From positions 62,001 through 126,000 of the forward strand of contig JBAZCF010000010.1 in NCBI GenBank assembly GCA_041671045.1: a DNA stretch of 64,000 nucleotides, written 5' to 3'. The first letter of the stretch is position 1, and each line of letters starts with the position of its first letter. The notes under the pieces are model-generated. The model saw only the letters and a program-made list of their open reading frames with translations, was not told the DNA's origin and searched no databases. The translations under genes were made by a program, and so were the position numbers. This stretch comes from Parachlamydiales bacterium (GTDB taxonomy: Bacteria; Chlamydiota; Chlamydiia; Chlamydiales; JABDDJ01). This document shows, piece by piece, positions 8,642 to 17,656 of the stretch.

Positions 8642-9403
8642 ATGCCTTATACAGTGAATCAATTAGCTAAATTATCCGGAGTCAGTATCCGCACCTTGCG
8701 GTTCTATGACGAAATCGATCTGCTTAAACCGGCCTATCACGGCGCTAATGGCTACCGCTATTACGAAGACGAACAGTTGCTGATATTGCAGCAGATATTG
8801 TTTTACCGTGAGCTGGGTATAGAGCTTAAGCAAATTAGTAAAGTCTTAGGGCGTAGCGATTTCGATAAGATCGCTGCCTTAAATACGCACCGGAAACATC
8901 TAAGAAATGAACTGGAAAAGACAAAAAGGCTGATCAATACCATCGATAGTACCATTAAACATCTAAAAGGAGAGAAAGAAATGGCTGCTAAAGATTTATA
9001 CGAAGGATTCAGTCCCGAGAGACAAGAGGCTTATGAAAATCAACTGAGGGAGTATGGCGGTGAGAAATTCAAAACTGTCATTGATCAGTGCAAAAGTAAA
9101 TCAAAGCATTGGTCAAAAGATGAATGGCAAACGATGAAAGAAGAAGCTCAAACTTTCCATAAGGAAGTAGTTAAGTGGATGGAAAAGAATAAATCCCCTT
9201 CTTCTAGTGAAGTCCAAGCAGTAATAGCAAAGCATTACTCTTGGATACAGCAATTTTGGACGCCCAACCGCGAATCCTACATAGGATTAGCGCAGCTATA
9301 CTTAGATATGCCTGACTATCGTCCATGGTTTGATCAATTTCATCCTGATTTGCTGCCTTTCTTTGCTAGTTCTATGAAGATTTATGCAGAGAAAAGTTTA
9401 TAA
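8642..9403 (+). CDS. MerR-family regulator with TipAS ligand domain
   Basis: A 253-residue regulator. Residues 1-70 form the MerR winged helix (YTVNQLAKLSGVSIRTLRFYDEIDLLKP, then NGYRYYEDEQLLILQQILFYRELG). A dimerisation coiled coil follows to about 110, and the rest is a TipAS domain (EAYENQLREYGG, WTPNRESYIGLAQLYLDMPDYRPWFD), which binds thiopeptide-like or other peptide ligands in known members. I place the start at the ATG at 8642, with GGAGG six bases upstream; a longer frame from a TTG at 8588 would begin inside the promoter. It is single, ends in a strong terminator, and has no obvious effector gene beside it. Confidence 0.92.
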   Translation: MPYTVNQLAKLSGVSIRTLRFYDEIDLLKPAYHGANGYRYYEDEQLLILQQILFYRELGIELKQISKVLGRSDFDKIAALNTHRKHLRNELEKTKRLINTIDSTIKHLKGEKEMAAKDLYEGFSPERQEAYENQLREYGGEKFKTVIDQCKSKSKHWSKDEWQTMKEEAQTFHKEVVKWMEKNKSPSSSEVQAVIAKHYSWIQQFWTPNRESYIGLAQLYLDMPDYRPWFDQFHPDLLPFFASSMKIYAEKSL

Positions 9404-9409
9404 ATTCCA

Positions 9410-9443
9410 ACGACGCTTATACCGGTTTAAGCGTCGTATTTTT
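9410..9443 (+). terminator. Intrinsic terminator
   Basis: ACGACGCTTA (9410-9419) pairs perfectly with TAAGCGTCGT (9428-9437), loop of 8, followed by ATTTTTG. It ends the TipAS-regulator transcript. Confidence 0.8.
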
Positions 9444-9525
9444 GAATAACAATAGTGCTTTATCAAATTCTGCTGTTGTCGTATGAGTTAATTTCCTTCT
9501 GTATCAAAAACATAAAGAAAAACTC

Positions 9526-11160
9526 ATGGAAAACTTTTCTCTATCCGGAAACATTGTAGATGTAGTCAACGGGAAGATTTTCCCTGGAACTGTAACTGTT
9601 AGTAACGGAAAAATCACCTCCATCACACCTGCTGATAATATTCCGACTCAACAATACATCCTCCCCGGCTTCATTGATGCGCATATCCATGTGGAGAGCT
9701 CTATGTTGGTCCCTTCGGAATTCGCAAGGCTCGCTGTCCCTCATGGTACAGTTGCAACGGTATCCGACCCGCATGAAATCGGGAATGTCCTGGGTATTGA
9801 AGGCGTGCGCTACATGATACGCAACGGAAGCAAAGTCCCTTTTCATTTTTTCTTTGGTTGTCCTTCCTGCGTCCCTGCAACAACGTTTGAAACGGCAGGA
9901 GATACCATAACTGCAGAAGAAATCCGCCATCTATTCGAAGAGGATAAGTTAAAGTATTTAAGCGAGATGATGAACTATCCTGGAGTCTTAGCCCGCGACC
10001 CGCTCGTCATGGGCAAGATCGAAGTGGCTAAAAAGCTAAACAAACCTGTAGATGGCCATGCTCCCGGCTTAAAGGGGGCTGATGCTGAGAGATATATTTC
10101 TGCCGGTATTTCCACGGATCATGAATGCTATACTTTAGAAGAAGCGCTGGACAAACTCAAATATGGCATGAAGATCATCATTAGAGAGGGGTCTGCAGCA
10201 AAAAACTATGAGGCTCTCCATTCGCTTATTAAATCACATCCAGGTTCAGTCATGTTTTGCAGTGATGACAAGCATCCGCATGAACTTGTAAAAGGTCATA
10301 TTAACGAACTTGTGAAGCGGTCTATCAACATACACGGCTATGACACAATGGATGTACTTCGCTGTGCTTGCTATAACCCTATTTTACATTACAAGTTGGA
10401 CGTTGGATTTCTACAAACGGGACAGCCTGCTGATTTTATTGTTGTAGATAACTTAAAAGACTTTAATGTTCTCCAAACCTATATTCAAGGGAAGTTAGTT
10501 GCAGAGAAAGGCAAAACGCTCATCCCCTCGGTTGAAAACGAAATCGTCAATAAGTTTGATGTGTCCCTTAAAACCGAGGATGAATTTGTACTCAAAGGTG
10601 CGCATGGAAAGATTCAGGTGATTCAAGCTCTGGATGGCGAATTGATCACTAATAAACTCAACGTAGAAGCAAAAGTAGAAAACGGGGTTCTTACCGTAGA
10701 TGTGGCAGAAGATATTCTCAAACTAGTTGTGGTAGACCGCTATAAAAACGCACCTGTTGCCGTTGCATTCATTCATGGCTTTGGTCTGAAAAAAGGAGCT
10801 TTAGCTTCTTGCATTGCACATGACTCGCATAATATCATTGCTGTCGGCACTTCTGATAAAGATATATGCATTGCAGTCAATGCGATCATTAAAAATAAAG
10901 GCGGTATATCTATTGCTTACGATGGCAAGGAAGAAGTGCTACCCCTTCCTGTTGCAGGGATTATGAGTGGAAAGGACGGTTACTCCATAGCGAAATTGTA
11001 CGCTTCCTTAGACCAGAAAGCTAAAGAACTGGGAACGAAATTAGGGGCGCCCTTTATGACACTGTCGTTCATGGCGTTGCTGGTGATTCCATCACTTAAA
11101 CTAAGTGATAAGGGGTTATTTGATGGAACGAAATTCCAGCCGACTTCTCTATATATCTAG
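9526..11160 (+). CDS. ade: Adenine deaminase
   Basis: A 544-residue amidohydrolase that converts adenine to hypoxanthine and ammonia for purine salvage in the cytosol. It has the family's metal-binding HxH (DAHIHVESSM, His53 and His55), the PHGTVATVSDPHEIGNVLG segment, DGHAPGLKGADAERYISAGISTDHE, the CSDDKHPHEL motif, and the adenine-deaminase C-terminal domain with VAFIHGFGLKKGALASCIAHDSHNI and LPLPVAGIMS. Length is close to the usual 560-600. Start at ATG 9526 fits the N-terminus of homologues; the ribosome binding site is weak (AAAGAAAAA). It converges on treY with a short gap. Confidence 0.95.
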   Translation: MENFSLSGNIVDVVNGKIFPGTVTVSNGKITSITPADNIPTQQYILPGFIDAHIHVESSMLVPSEFARLAVPHGTVATVSDPHEIGNVLGIEGVRYMIRNGSKVPFHFFFGCPSCVPATTFETAGDTITAEEIRHLFEEDKLKYLSEMMNYPGVLARDPLVMGKIEVAKKLNKPVDGHAPGLKGADAERYISAGISTDHECYTLEEALDKLKYGMKIIIREGSAAKNYEALHSLIKSHPGSVMFCSDDKHPHELVKGHINELVKRSINIHGYDTMDVLRCACYNPILHYKLDVGFLQTGQPADFIVVDNLKDFNVLQTYIQGKLVAEKGKTLIPSVENEIVNKFDVSLKTEDEFVLKGAHGKIQVIQALDGELITNKLNVEAKVENGVLTVDVAEDILKLVVVDRYKNAPVAVAFIHGFGLKKGALASCIAHDSHNIIAVGTSDKDICIAVNAIIKNKGGISIAYDGKEEVLPLPVAGIMSGKDGYSIAKLYASLDQKAKELGTKLGAPFMTLSFMALLVIPSLKLSDKGLFDGTKFQPTSLYI

Positions 11161-11178
11161 CCCTATGCTTAGGCTTAA

Positions 11179-13824
11179 TTATACTTTTTGTAATAACGCC
11201 ACCGGAAAATGCTGCAGTAATTCTTGCAGCGTAACTATTCCACCCTGGAATTTATCTCCGGTCAATACACTATGCCACGAACCTGTGGGTAGGTCGAGGG
11301 AGGTGTCCCCCCATTCATCATTCAGTTGCAGAACTAAACGTGGTGTAATAACTACAGCTGAATCACCCCGCATATAGGAGACAACGTGATCGGCATTTTT
11401 GCCTTTAGCCCATAGGGGCTTATAGGTTCCTTTTGCATTGAATAGGTCTGGATTTTCCTTTCTGAAATGCAATACTTTCTTTATCAACCAAAGTTTAGGC
11501 AGTCCAGAATCCATTTTAGCCAAGACCTGTTCAACTGAAAGATTTTTCAATTCACTCAAGAGATTTTGGCGTAATTCAAAGTCTACTTTCCGACGATTGT
11601 CAGGATCAACTAGCGTCATATTCCAGAGTTCGCTTCCTTGGAAGATATCCGGTATTCCTGGAGCTGTGAGTTTAATTAATGTCTGCGCCAATCCAATCAC
11701 TCTTCCCGGCTTTTCCAGTACATCTACAAATCTTTTCAGTTCCGATAAAAAGCTCTCATTTTGCAGGACAGCGCTAATAAATTGCTTCACGCCATTTTCA
11801 TAGTCTTGGTGGGGTTGAGTCCAGGATGTATGCTCTTTTGCTTCCCTCATAGCCTTTTCAATATATTCTTCAAGACGCTCTTTATTAATAGGCCATGCTC
11901 CGACAAGGGTTTGGTAGATAAAATACTCCAAGTTTCTATCCGGCACGCCCTCTTGTAGACAATTTTCGTTAAGCTTAAACCATCTTTTTACAGCAGTGTC
12001 CCACTGTTCCGGAATTTCCGACAGCAAGCTTAGTCTTGCACGGACATCCTCGCTCCGTTTTGTATCGTGCGTGGTAGTGGCAAGCAAGGAATAGGGCCTT
12101 TGAGACTGTTCTTGACAGGTATCATGAAATTGTTTAAGCGTGATGCCGAATATGCTAGGCTCCATACCGACGTCGTTAAGGGCGATTAATCTGTTATAAC
12201 GATATAGAACCGTATCCTCAAACCCCTTCGCCATTGCAGGACCGGTAAGTTGTTGAAATCGCATGGCAAGTTCATTTTCAAGCTGTCCTTCCACCTTTAA
12301 AAGGAGGATCTCTTTAAGGAAATTGAATAGTTCCGGGTCAAGATCAGGTTTCTCTGCTAAAGCCCCTTGGATTGCCTCGTTAACATACTTTTCATCTTCC
12401 TTAGAAACTTCCCCTTTATTTGATGAAACATATGTCCTATATACCGGAAAGTTTACTGCAACTTCACATAGGGCTTCATATAATTCAGAACGTGTATAGT
12501 CGCGGTGTCTTCTATGCTTTTCGCATACCTCCACAAAAAGAGTAGCCAGCCTATTTAGCTCGCTTCCAAACAATCCTTTTAAGACCAAGCGCTTGGAAGA
12601 TGCTACCCTTGTGCAGAAAGGGATGTTCTCCCCTGTAATATCTTGGTAGGTTTGCGTGAGGGCTTGTTCTCCTTGAGGATCAATAAACAGCTCTGTGATA
12701 AGGTTAACAAAATCGTATCCGGTAGTCCCTGCAATATTCCAATCTAAGGGAAGCCTCTCACCCGGTTTTAATATTTTTTCAGCCACAACCCATGCTCCGG
12801 TGCAGGCATTCTGCAAGCGGATAAAATATTCAGAGGGATTTCGGAGCCCATCAGGATGGTCTACACGCAGCCCTTGAACCCACCCCTTCGAATACCATGC
12901 GATGGGCAAGGCATGGGTTGCATTAAAAACATCTATATCTTCGCATCTGAGTCCCACCAGATCTTTGATATCAAAAAACCGTCGATACCCTAAGTCTCTG
13001 CTTGCTGTCCGCCAAAAGGCTAGGCGATAGTTCTGATGGTCGATAAAAGCATCCAGAGCATCAGGATCATTGTTTATACGCTCTATTTCACGATTTATCG
13101 CTTGATTCGTTTCAGGTTCTTCATTGCAAAGTTTTGCTAGCATACTTGCAAGCACTGTCTTATCGCGATGTCGGCGTTCTACTTCTTGACGTGTGGTCGT
13201 TGTTGCTTTAGGAAGATGGGTATAGCTTTCTGCTAAGAAAGCAAGCTGCTCGGACCCAGAGGTCTTGGCTGCATTATTTATCAATTCTGCTAGGCTGGAA
13301 GGATCTACTGGAAAGGAATGGTCCTGATAGAGGATGATGAAAGACCCTTCTTGACGTAAAAGCTTTATCTCCCCGTTTTCCAGAACCCTCCCGTAATGGT
13401 CTCCTAGTACAGGTAAAAGGATTTTGTTACACCAGCGCTTTTCCGATGCCTCCCAATCCACATCAAAATATGTGGCAAAAGCGCTGGAAAAACCATTTTC
13501 AAGCACATCCCACCACCAAGGATTCTGTTTGCCTTCGATGGCCATATGGTTAGGAACTATATCTAGCATCAAACCAAGGCCGGCCTTTTGCAATTCTTCA
13601 CATAAACGTTGATGGGAGTCTGCATCTCCAAGCTGAAAATTCACATGGCTAGGATCTACGACATCATAGCCATGTGTACTATCTTTTGCCGACTGTAAGC
13701 AGGGCGAAAGGTACATATGACTGATGCCTAAATCAACCAAATATCCGATGAGTTTTGCTGCCTGATCGAATCCAAATCCCGGCTGCAACTGCAACCGATA
13801 TGTAGCCCTAGGTTCAGGTTGCAT
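11179..13824 (-). CDS. treY: Maltooligosyl trehalose synthase
   Basis: An 881-residue GH13 enzyme that isomerises the reducing-end alpha-1,4 bond of a maltodextrin to the alpha,alpha-1,1 bond, giving maltooligosyltrehalose. It starts with the TreY signature ATYRLQLQPGFGFDQAAKLIGYL and HMYLSPCLQSAKDSTHGYDVVDP, and has LGLMLDIVPNHMA, the nucleophile segment GLRVDHPDGL, and ATTTHDTKRSEDVRARL. C-terminal ELRQNLLSELKN and VVSYMRG are also typical. Its start overlaps the end of treX by 11 bases, so the two are translationally coupled. TreZ, which would release trehalose, is not in the window. Confidence 0.95.
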   Translation of the reverse strand: MQPEPRATYRLQLQPGFGFDQAAKLIGYLVDLGISHMYLSPCLQSAKDSTHGYDVVDPSHVNFQLGDADSHQRLCEELQKAGLGLMLDIVPNHMAIEGKQNPWWWDVLENGFSSAFATYFDVDWEASEKRWCNKILLPVLGDHYGRVLENGEIKLLRQEGSFIILYQDHSFPVDPSSLAELINNAAKTSGSEQLAFLAESYTHLPKATTTTRQEVERRHRDKTVLASMLAKLCNEEPETNQAINREIERINNDPDALDAFIDHQNYRLAFWRTASRDLGYRRFFDIKDLVGLRCEDIDVFNATHALPIAWYSKGWVQGLRVDHPDGLRNPSEYFIRLQNACTGAWVVAEKILKPGERLPLDWNIAGTTGYDFVNLITELFIDPQGEQALTQTYQDITGENIPFCTRVASSKRLVLKGLFGSELNRLATLFVEVCEKHRRHRDYTRSELYEALCEVAVNFPVYRTYVSSNKGEVSKEDEKYVNEAIQGALAEKPDLDPELFNFLKEILLLKVEGQLENELAMRFQQLTGPAMAKGFEDTVLYRYNRLIALNDVGMEPSIFGITLKQFHDTCQEQSQRPYSLLATTTHDTKRSEDVRARLSLLSEIPEQWDTAVKRWFKLNENCLQEGVPDRNLEYFIYQTLVGAWPINKERLEEYIEKAMREAKEHTSWTQPHQDYENGVKQFISAVLQNESFLSELKRFVDVLEKPGRVIGLAQTLIKLTAPGIPDIFQGSELWNMTLVDPDNRRKVDFELRQNLLSELKNLSVEQVLAKMDSGLPKLWLIKKVLHFRKENPDLFNAKGTYKPLWAKGKNADHVVSYMRGDSAVVITPRLVLQLNDEWGDTSLDLPTGSWHSVLTGDKFQGGIVTLQELLQHFPVALLQKV

Positions 13825-15955
13825 TACGCAACACTATTAAGCTGCGGTCTTTGACCGTGATCTTCTCAGCGGCTAGATATTTCGGTCCGTTCTCCAGCCA
13901 TCCTTCTGCAGTGTCCAGGTCTTTCATCCATTGTTCTCCCCACTCACTGGTGGGTAATATGAACTCTAGCGTCTCGCCGGAGGCGTTGAAGATAACATAA
14001 AAATTATCATCTATAACACTTTCTGACCTGACATTAGGATTTGGTATCGTTTTGCCATTTAAAAACAGACCTACTGCTTTGATATATCCTGTTCCCCAAT
14101 CTTCTGAGCCCATTTTATTTCCTGTCACAGAAAACCATTCGATGTCGTGAATATCACTTCCGTGGATCTGACGCCCCTGAAACCAACCTCGGCGTCTAAA
14201 GGCTGGATGGTTTTTTCTATATTGGATGAGCTTCTGACAAAACTCTATTAAATCCTTGTCTGCTTTTTCCCAGTTATGCCAGGAGATTTCATTGTCTTGA
14301 CAATAGCCATTGTTATTTCCTTGCTGAGTACGGCCAAGTTCATCTCCTGCGAGGATCATAGGTGCCCCTTGGGAAAGGAGCAAAGTCGCTAAAAAATTGC
14401 GTTTTTGACGGCTGCGAAATTCTATTATCTGGGCATCATCGGTAGGACCTTCAGCACCACAATTCCACGAGCGGTTATAGCCTTCGCCATCACCGTTCTC
14501 ATCTGTATTGGCTTCATTGTGTTTTTCATTATACGAAACTAGATCTGTCAGGGTAAAGCCGTCGTGTGCTGTAATGAAATTTATGCTTGCAAAGGGCAGG
14601 CGGGAGTTATTTTGATATAAATCGGAGCTGCCAGTAAAACGCGAGGCAAATTCCCCTAATGTCTGGTCGTTGCCACGCCAGAAGTCACGCACGCAGTCGC
14701 GATATTTACCATTCCATTCGGACCATACGGGAGGGAAGTTTCCAACTTGGTATCCACCTTCGCCTACATCCCAAGGCTCAGCAATCAGTTTGACTTGGCT
14801 GATGACTGGGTCTTGCTGGATAAGGTCGAAGAAGGCTGAAAGCCTGTTCACATCGTGAAGTTCTCGTGCTAGTGTGGAGGCTAGATCAAAACGGAAGCCG
14901 TCTACATGCATTTCTAGAACCCAATAACGAAGAGAGTCCATGAGTAGCTGCAGGACATGCGGATTGCGCATATTAAGGCTGTTTCCTGTCCCTGTGTAAT
15001 CCATATAATAGCGTGAGTCTTGGGTCAGTCTGTAATAATATGAATTATCAATTCCCTTGAAACATAGCAAGGGCCCCATATGATTACCCTCAGCCGTGTG
15101 GTTATAGACCACATCTAGAATCACTTCGATTCCTGCCTGGTGGAACTTTTTAACCATCTCCTTAAACTCGTTTACGCTACTACCCGGGGACTTATCTGCA
15201 GCATATCCGGTATGTGGTGCAAAAAACCCAATCGAATTGTACCCCCAATAATTCCTTAAGTCTTTCTCTAATAAGTGTTTATCATGGATAAAATAATGGA
15301 TCGGCATCAGCTCGATGGCTGTAACACCTAATTTTTTAAGATATTCAATAACAACGGGATGTGCAAGTCCGGCATAAGTTCCGCGCATATCTCCCGGGAT
15401 ATCCGGGTGGTTGATGGTGAATCCTTTGACGTGTGCCTCTAATATAATTGTCTCGTGCCAAGGCATCTGTAGTTTATTATCACCTGTCCAATCAAAATAG
15501 GGCTGATGCACAACGCAATGCGGCATATAGGGAGCGCTGTCTAGCTCATTCTTAACATCCGGATTTTTACCGAAATGGTAAGGGAAGACGGCTTCATTCC
15601 ATTGGATCTCCCCATCAATAGCTTTGGCATAAGGATCAAGAAGTAACTTAGATGGATTAAAGCGTTGTCCATTTGCAGGATCCCAGGCACCGTGCACACG
15701 ATATCCATAACGCTGTCCAGGTTTAATTTTTGGCAAATAACCATGCCAGCAATAACCGGTAACTTCTGGCATTGCAATACGTGTTTCATTCCCTTCGTCA
15801 TCAAAAAGACATAGCTCCACCTTTTCGGCTCTTTCTGAAAAAATGGAGAAATTAGTTCCTGAACCATCATATGTGGCGCCTAAAGGATAGGGCGTACCGG
15901 GAAATAATTTCTGATCATTTGCTGTTTTTTTATCAGTATCGAGAGTAGAAACCAT
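13814..15955 (-). CDS. treX: Glycogen debranching enzyme (TreX/GlgX type)
   Basis: A 713-residue isoamylase-type GH13 enzyme that hydrolyses alpha-1,6 branches of glycogen. An N-terminal CBM48 (PGTPYPLGATYDGSGTNFSI, then GYRVHGAWDPANGQRFNPSK) precedes the catalytic barrel with VILDVVYNHTAEGNH, the nucleophile loop MHVDGFRFDLAST, the acid LIAEPWDVG and the stabiliser NFITAHDGFTLTDLVSYNEKHN. It leads a two-gene unit with treY, which is why I prefer treX over glgX; the sequence alone does not separate them. The debranched chains would be the TreY substrate. No signal peptide: cytosolic. Confidence 0.93.
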   Translation of the reverse strand: MVSTLDTDKKTANDQKLFPGTPYPLGATYDGSGTNFSIFSERAEKVELCLFDDEGNETRIAMPEVTGYCWHGYLPKIKPGQRYGYRVHGAWDPANGQRFNPSKLLLDPYAKAIDGEIQWNEAVFPYHFGKNPDVKNELDSAPYMPHCVVHQPYFDWTGDNKLQMPWHETIILEAHVKGFTINHPDIPGDMRGTYAGLAHPVVIEYLKKLGVTAIELMPIHYFIHDKHLLEKDLRNYWGYNSIGFFAPHTGYAADKSPGSSVNEFKEMVKKFHQAGIEVILDVVYNHTAEGNHMGPLLCFKGIDNSYYYRLTQDSRYYMDYTGTGNSLNMRNPHVLQLLMDSLRYWVLEMHVDGFRFDLASTLARELHDVNRLSAFFDLIQQDPVISQVKLIAEPWDVGEGGYQVGNFPPVWSEWNGKYRDCVRDFWRGNDQTLGEFASRFTGSSDLYQNNSRLPFASINFITAHDGFTLTDLVSYNEKHNEANTDENGDGEGYNRSWNCGAEGPTDDAQIIEFRSRQKRNFLATLLLSQGAPMILAGDELGRTQQGNNNGYCQDNEISWHNWEKADKDLIEFCQKLIQYRKNHPAFRRRGWFQGRQIHGSDIHDIEWFSVTGNKMGSEDWGTGYIKAVGLFLNGKTIPNPNVRSESVIDDNFYVIFNASGETLEFILPTSEWGEQWMKDLDTAEGWLENGPKYLAAEKITVKDRSLIVLRNAT

Positions 15956-16261
15956 AGAAGAACATCCCTTAAAAGCGATTTAGGCATAAATTTATTTGCA
16001 AGAGGGAATAGAATAATCTATCTCCCCGGCATAAATTTTAAAATTTTTTATTATTCACACTTGCTGAAATGCGTCAAATAAACTATTTAAAAAAAAGTCT
16101 TCAAGCCATTTCTATATTCAAAATGAATTCTAGTTATCTCATTATTGAATGGAATGAGGTCTTTGCTGATAAAAGCACCTTTGAGTATGACTAATATATA
16201 AGGCTTACATTGTTTAAAATCACTTGGGGAGGCTATACTGATCAAATAAAAGGTTTAATCA
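15956..16261 (+). other. Intergenic region, no gene seen
   Basis: The 306 bases between the divergent treX and esterase genes are AT-rich and contain no open frame of note. They should hold the promoter of treXY on the minus strand and that of the esterase on the plus strand. I could not pick a clear -35/-10 pair for either. Confidence 0.5.
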
Positions 16262-17215
16262 ATGAATTCTTCCCAAATTTCTACTCTTGATACAACAACA
16301 AGTAATTTCCTTGAGGGATTTGCAAAACTCTTTGCCTCATTATCTGTTCTTACACTCTCAGAACAAAGGCAAACAATAAAGGAAATGTTTGCATTACCAC
16401 TTGAGCATTTAGAGCCTGTTGCTAAGGTTGTGAATCAAACAATCGAAGGTCGGCATGGGAGCATTGCTATAAGATTGTACATTCCAAAAGGTGAAGGACC
16501 GCTGCCTGTATTGGTCTTCTATCATAGAGGAGGCTGGGTCTACGGTAGTTTAGAAGAAAGTGAAGTTATCTGCAGGAAGCTAGCTAACAAGACAGGAGCC
16601 ATCATAGCTTCTGTAGACTACCGGCTGGCCCCTGAAAACAAGTTCCCTATTCCCTTAGAAGATTGCTATGATTCAGCTAAATGGCTGTGGCAAAACGCAG
16701 CCAGCTATAATGGGGATGCGCATAAAATCCTTTTATGCGGAGAAAGCGCAGGAGGTAATCTGGCAGCAGCTGTAGCACTAATGGTAAAACAAACTAAAGA
16801 GTTTGAAGTTGCAGGACAATTACTCATCTATCCTATCCTCAGCAATGATTTGAATAGTGCAGTTTATGAAGAAAGCCCTGATAAAGCACTTCTTTCCTAT
16901 GAAAATATGCAGTTTTTTTGGGGCGCATATCTTACATCTCTACAAGATGGAGAGAACCCGCTTGCTTCCCCATTAAAAGCTAGCAGCTTTGAAGCACTTC
17001 CCAGCACCTTTATCATCACAGCAGAATATGACGCCTTAAAGCATGAAGGTGAAAAATATGCTAAATTGTTACGTACTGCCGGTGTGGATGTAGATGCAAA
17101 ATGCTACCCAAAATCCATACATGGATTTATAGACCTGCCATTAGATGAAAACATCAAAAATGAAGCCTTGAATGATATTTCACGCTGGATAAAAAAAATA
17201 ACGCAAAGGCAATAA
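16262..17215 (+). CDS. Alpha/beta hydrolase, hormone-sensitive-lipase family esterase
   Basis: A 317-residue cytosolic esterase of the HSL (family IV) group. It has the oxyanion segment LVFYHRGGWVYGS, where HRGG stands for the usual HGGG, then DYRLAPENKFPIPLEDCYDSAKWL, the nucleophile GESAGGNLAAAVAL, the acid loop AEYDALKHEGEKYAKLL and the histidine in KSIHGFIDLP. The triad is intact. Such enzymes cleave short-chain acyl esters; the natural substrate is unknown. The DUF952 gene follows after three bases, so the two form one transcription unit. Confidence 0.9.
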   Translation: MNSSQISTLDTTTSNFLEGFAKLFASLSVLTLSEQRQTIKEMFALPLEHLEPVAKVVNQTIEGRHGSIAIRLYIPKGEGPLPVLVFYHRGGWVYGSLEESEVICRKLANKTGAIIASVDYRLAPENKFPIPLEDCYDSAKWLWQNAASYNGDAHKILLCGESAGGNLAAAVALMVKQTKEFEVAGQLLIYPILSNDLNSAVYEESPDKALLSYENMQFFWGAYLTSLQDGENPLASPLKASSFEALPSTFIITAEYDALKHEGEKYAKLLRTAGVDVDAKCYPKSIHGFIDLPLDENIKNEALNDISRWIKKITQRQ

Positions 17216-17218
17216 TAG

Positions 17219-17542
17219 ATGACCCCTCCTGCTTATCTATATAAAATCCTATCTTTAGATAATTGGGCTGGAAGCGCCGCATCAGAAGATGTGGCTCTTC
17301 CATCGGACGACACGCAATTCATCCATTTATCTACGCAAGAACAACTAGAGAAAATTACATCCAAATATTGGAAAGATGTTCCTGAATATATCCTATTGAA
17401 GCTGGAAGTGAGTAAATTGAAGGGTAAGCTTATCCTGGAAGCAAATCCCGGAGGAAGCAATAAGTACTATCACTTATATGACGGATCTATTCCAAAGGAT
17501 GCGATTGTAGAGACCAGACATATCATTGAGGTAACGGAATAA
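17219..17542 (+). CDS. DUF952 family protein
   Basis: A 107-residue protein matching the DUF952 family: YLYKILSLDNWAGS at the start, DDTQFIHLSTQEQLEKITSKYW, YILLKLEVSKLKGKL, and YYHLYDGSIPKDAIV near the end. The family resembles ADP-ribosyltransferase-fold proteins in broad outline, but no activity is known to me. It begins three bases after the stop of the esterase and is presumably cotranslated with it. Length is normal for the family. Confidence 0.85.
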   Translation: MTPPAYLYKILSLDNWAGSAASEDVALPSDDTQFIHLSTQEQLEKITSKYWKDVPEYILLKLEVSKLKGKLILEANPGGSNKYYHLYDGSIPKDAIVETRHIIEVTE

Positions 17543-17656
17543 TAGCATTCCAACCTGATGTGGGCGGGATTACTTTGGGCTGTAGGCAAAATATGAAGAA
17601 ACCTTTGGGTCAAAAAGTACCGCTAATGAAGTCGAACTGGAAGCAAGTCTAGCGTT

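Noticed and set aside
9443..9525. Purine riboswitch ahead of adenine deaminase
   Set aside because: I looked for the conserved loop-loop core and found none in the leader.
9541..9930. 129-codon open frame opposite adenine deaminase
   Set aside because: It lies wholly inside the ade gene on the other strand and has no independent support.
13757..13785. TTCGAATCC-like sequence suggestive of a tRNA T-arm
   Set aside because: It is inside treY, with no acceptor, D or anticodon stems around it.
17542..17656. Possible remnant reading AKYEETFGSKSTANEVELEA
   Set aside because: Short, interrupted by stops, with no start and no clear homology; it could be chance.
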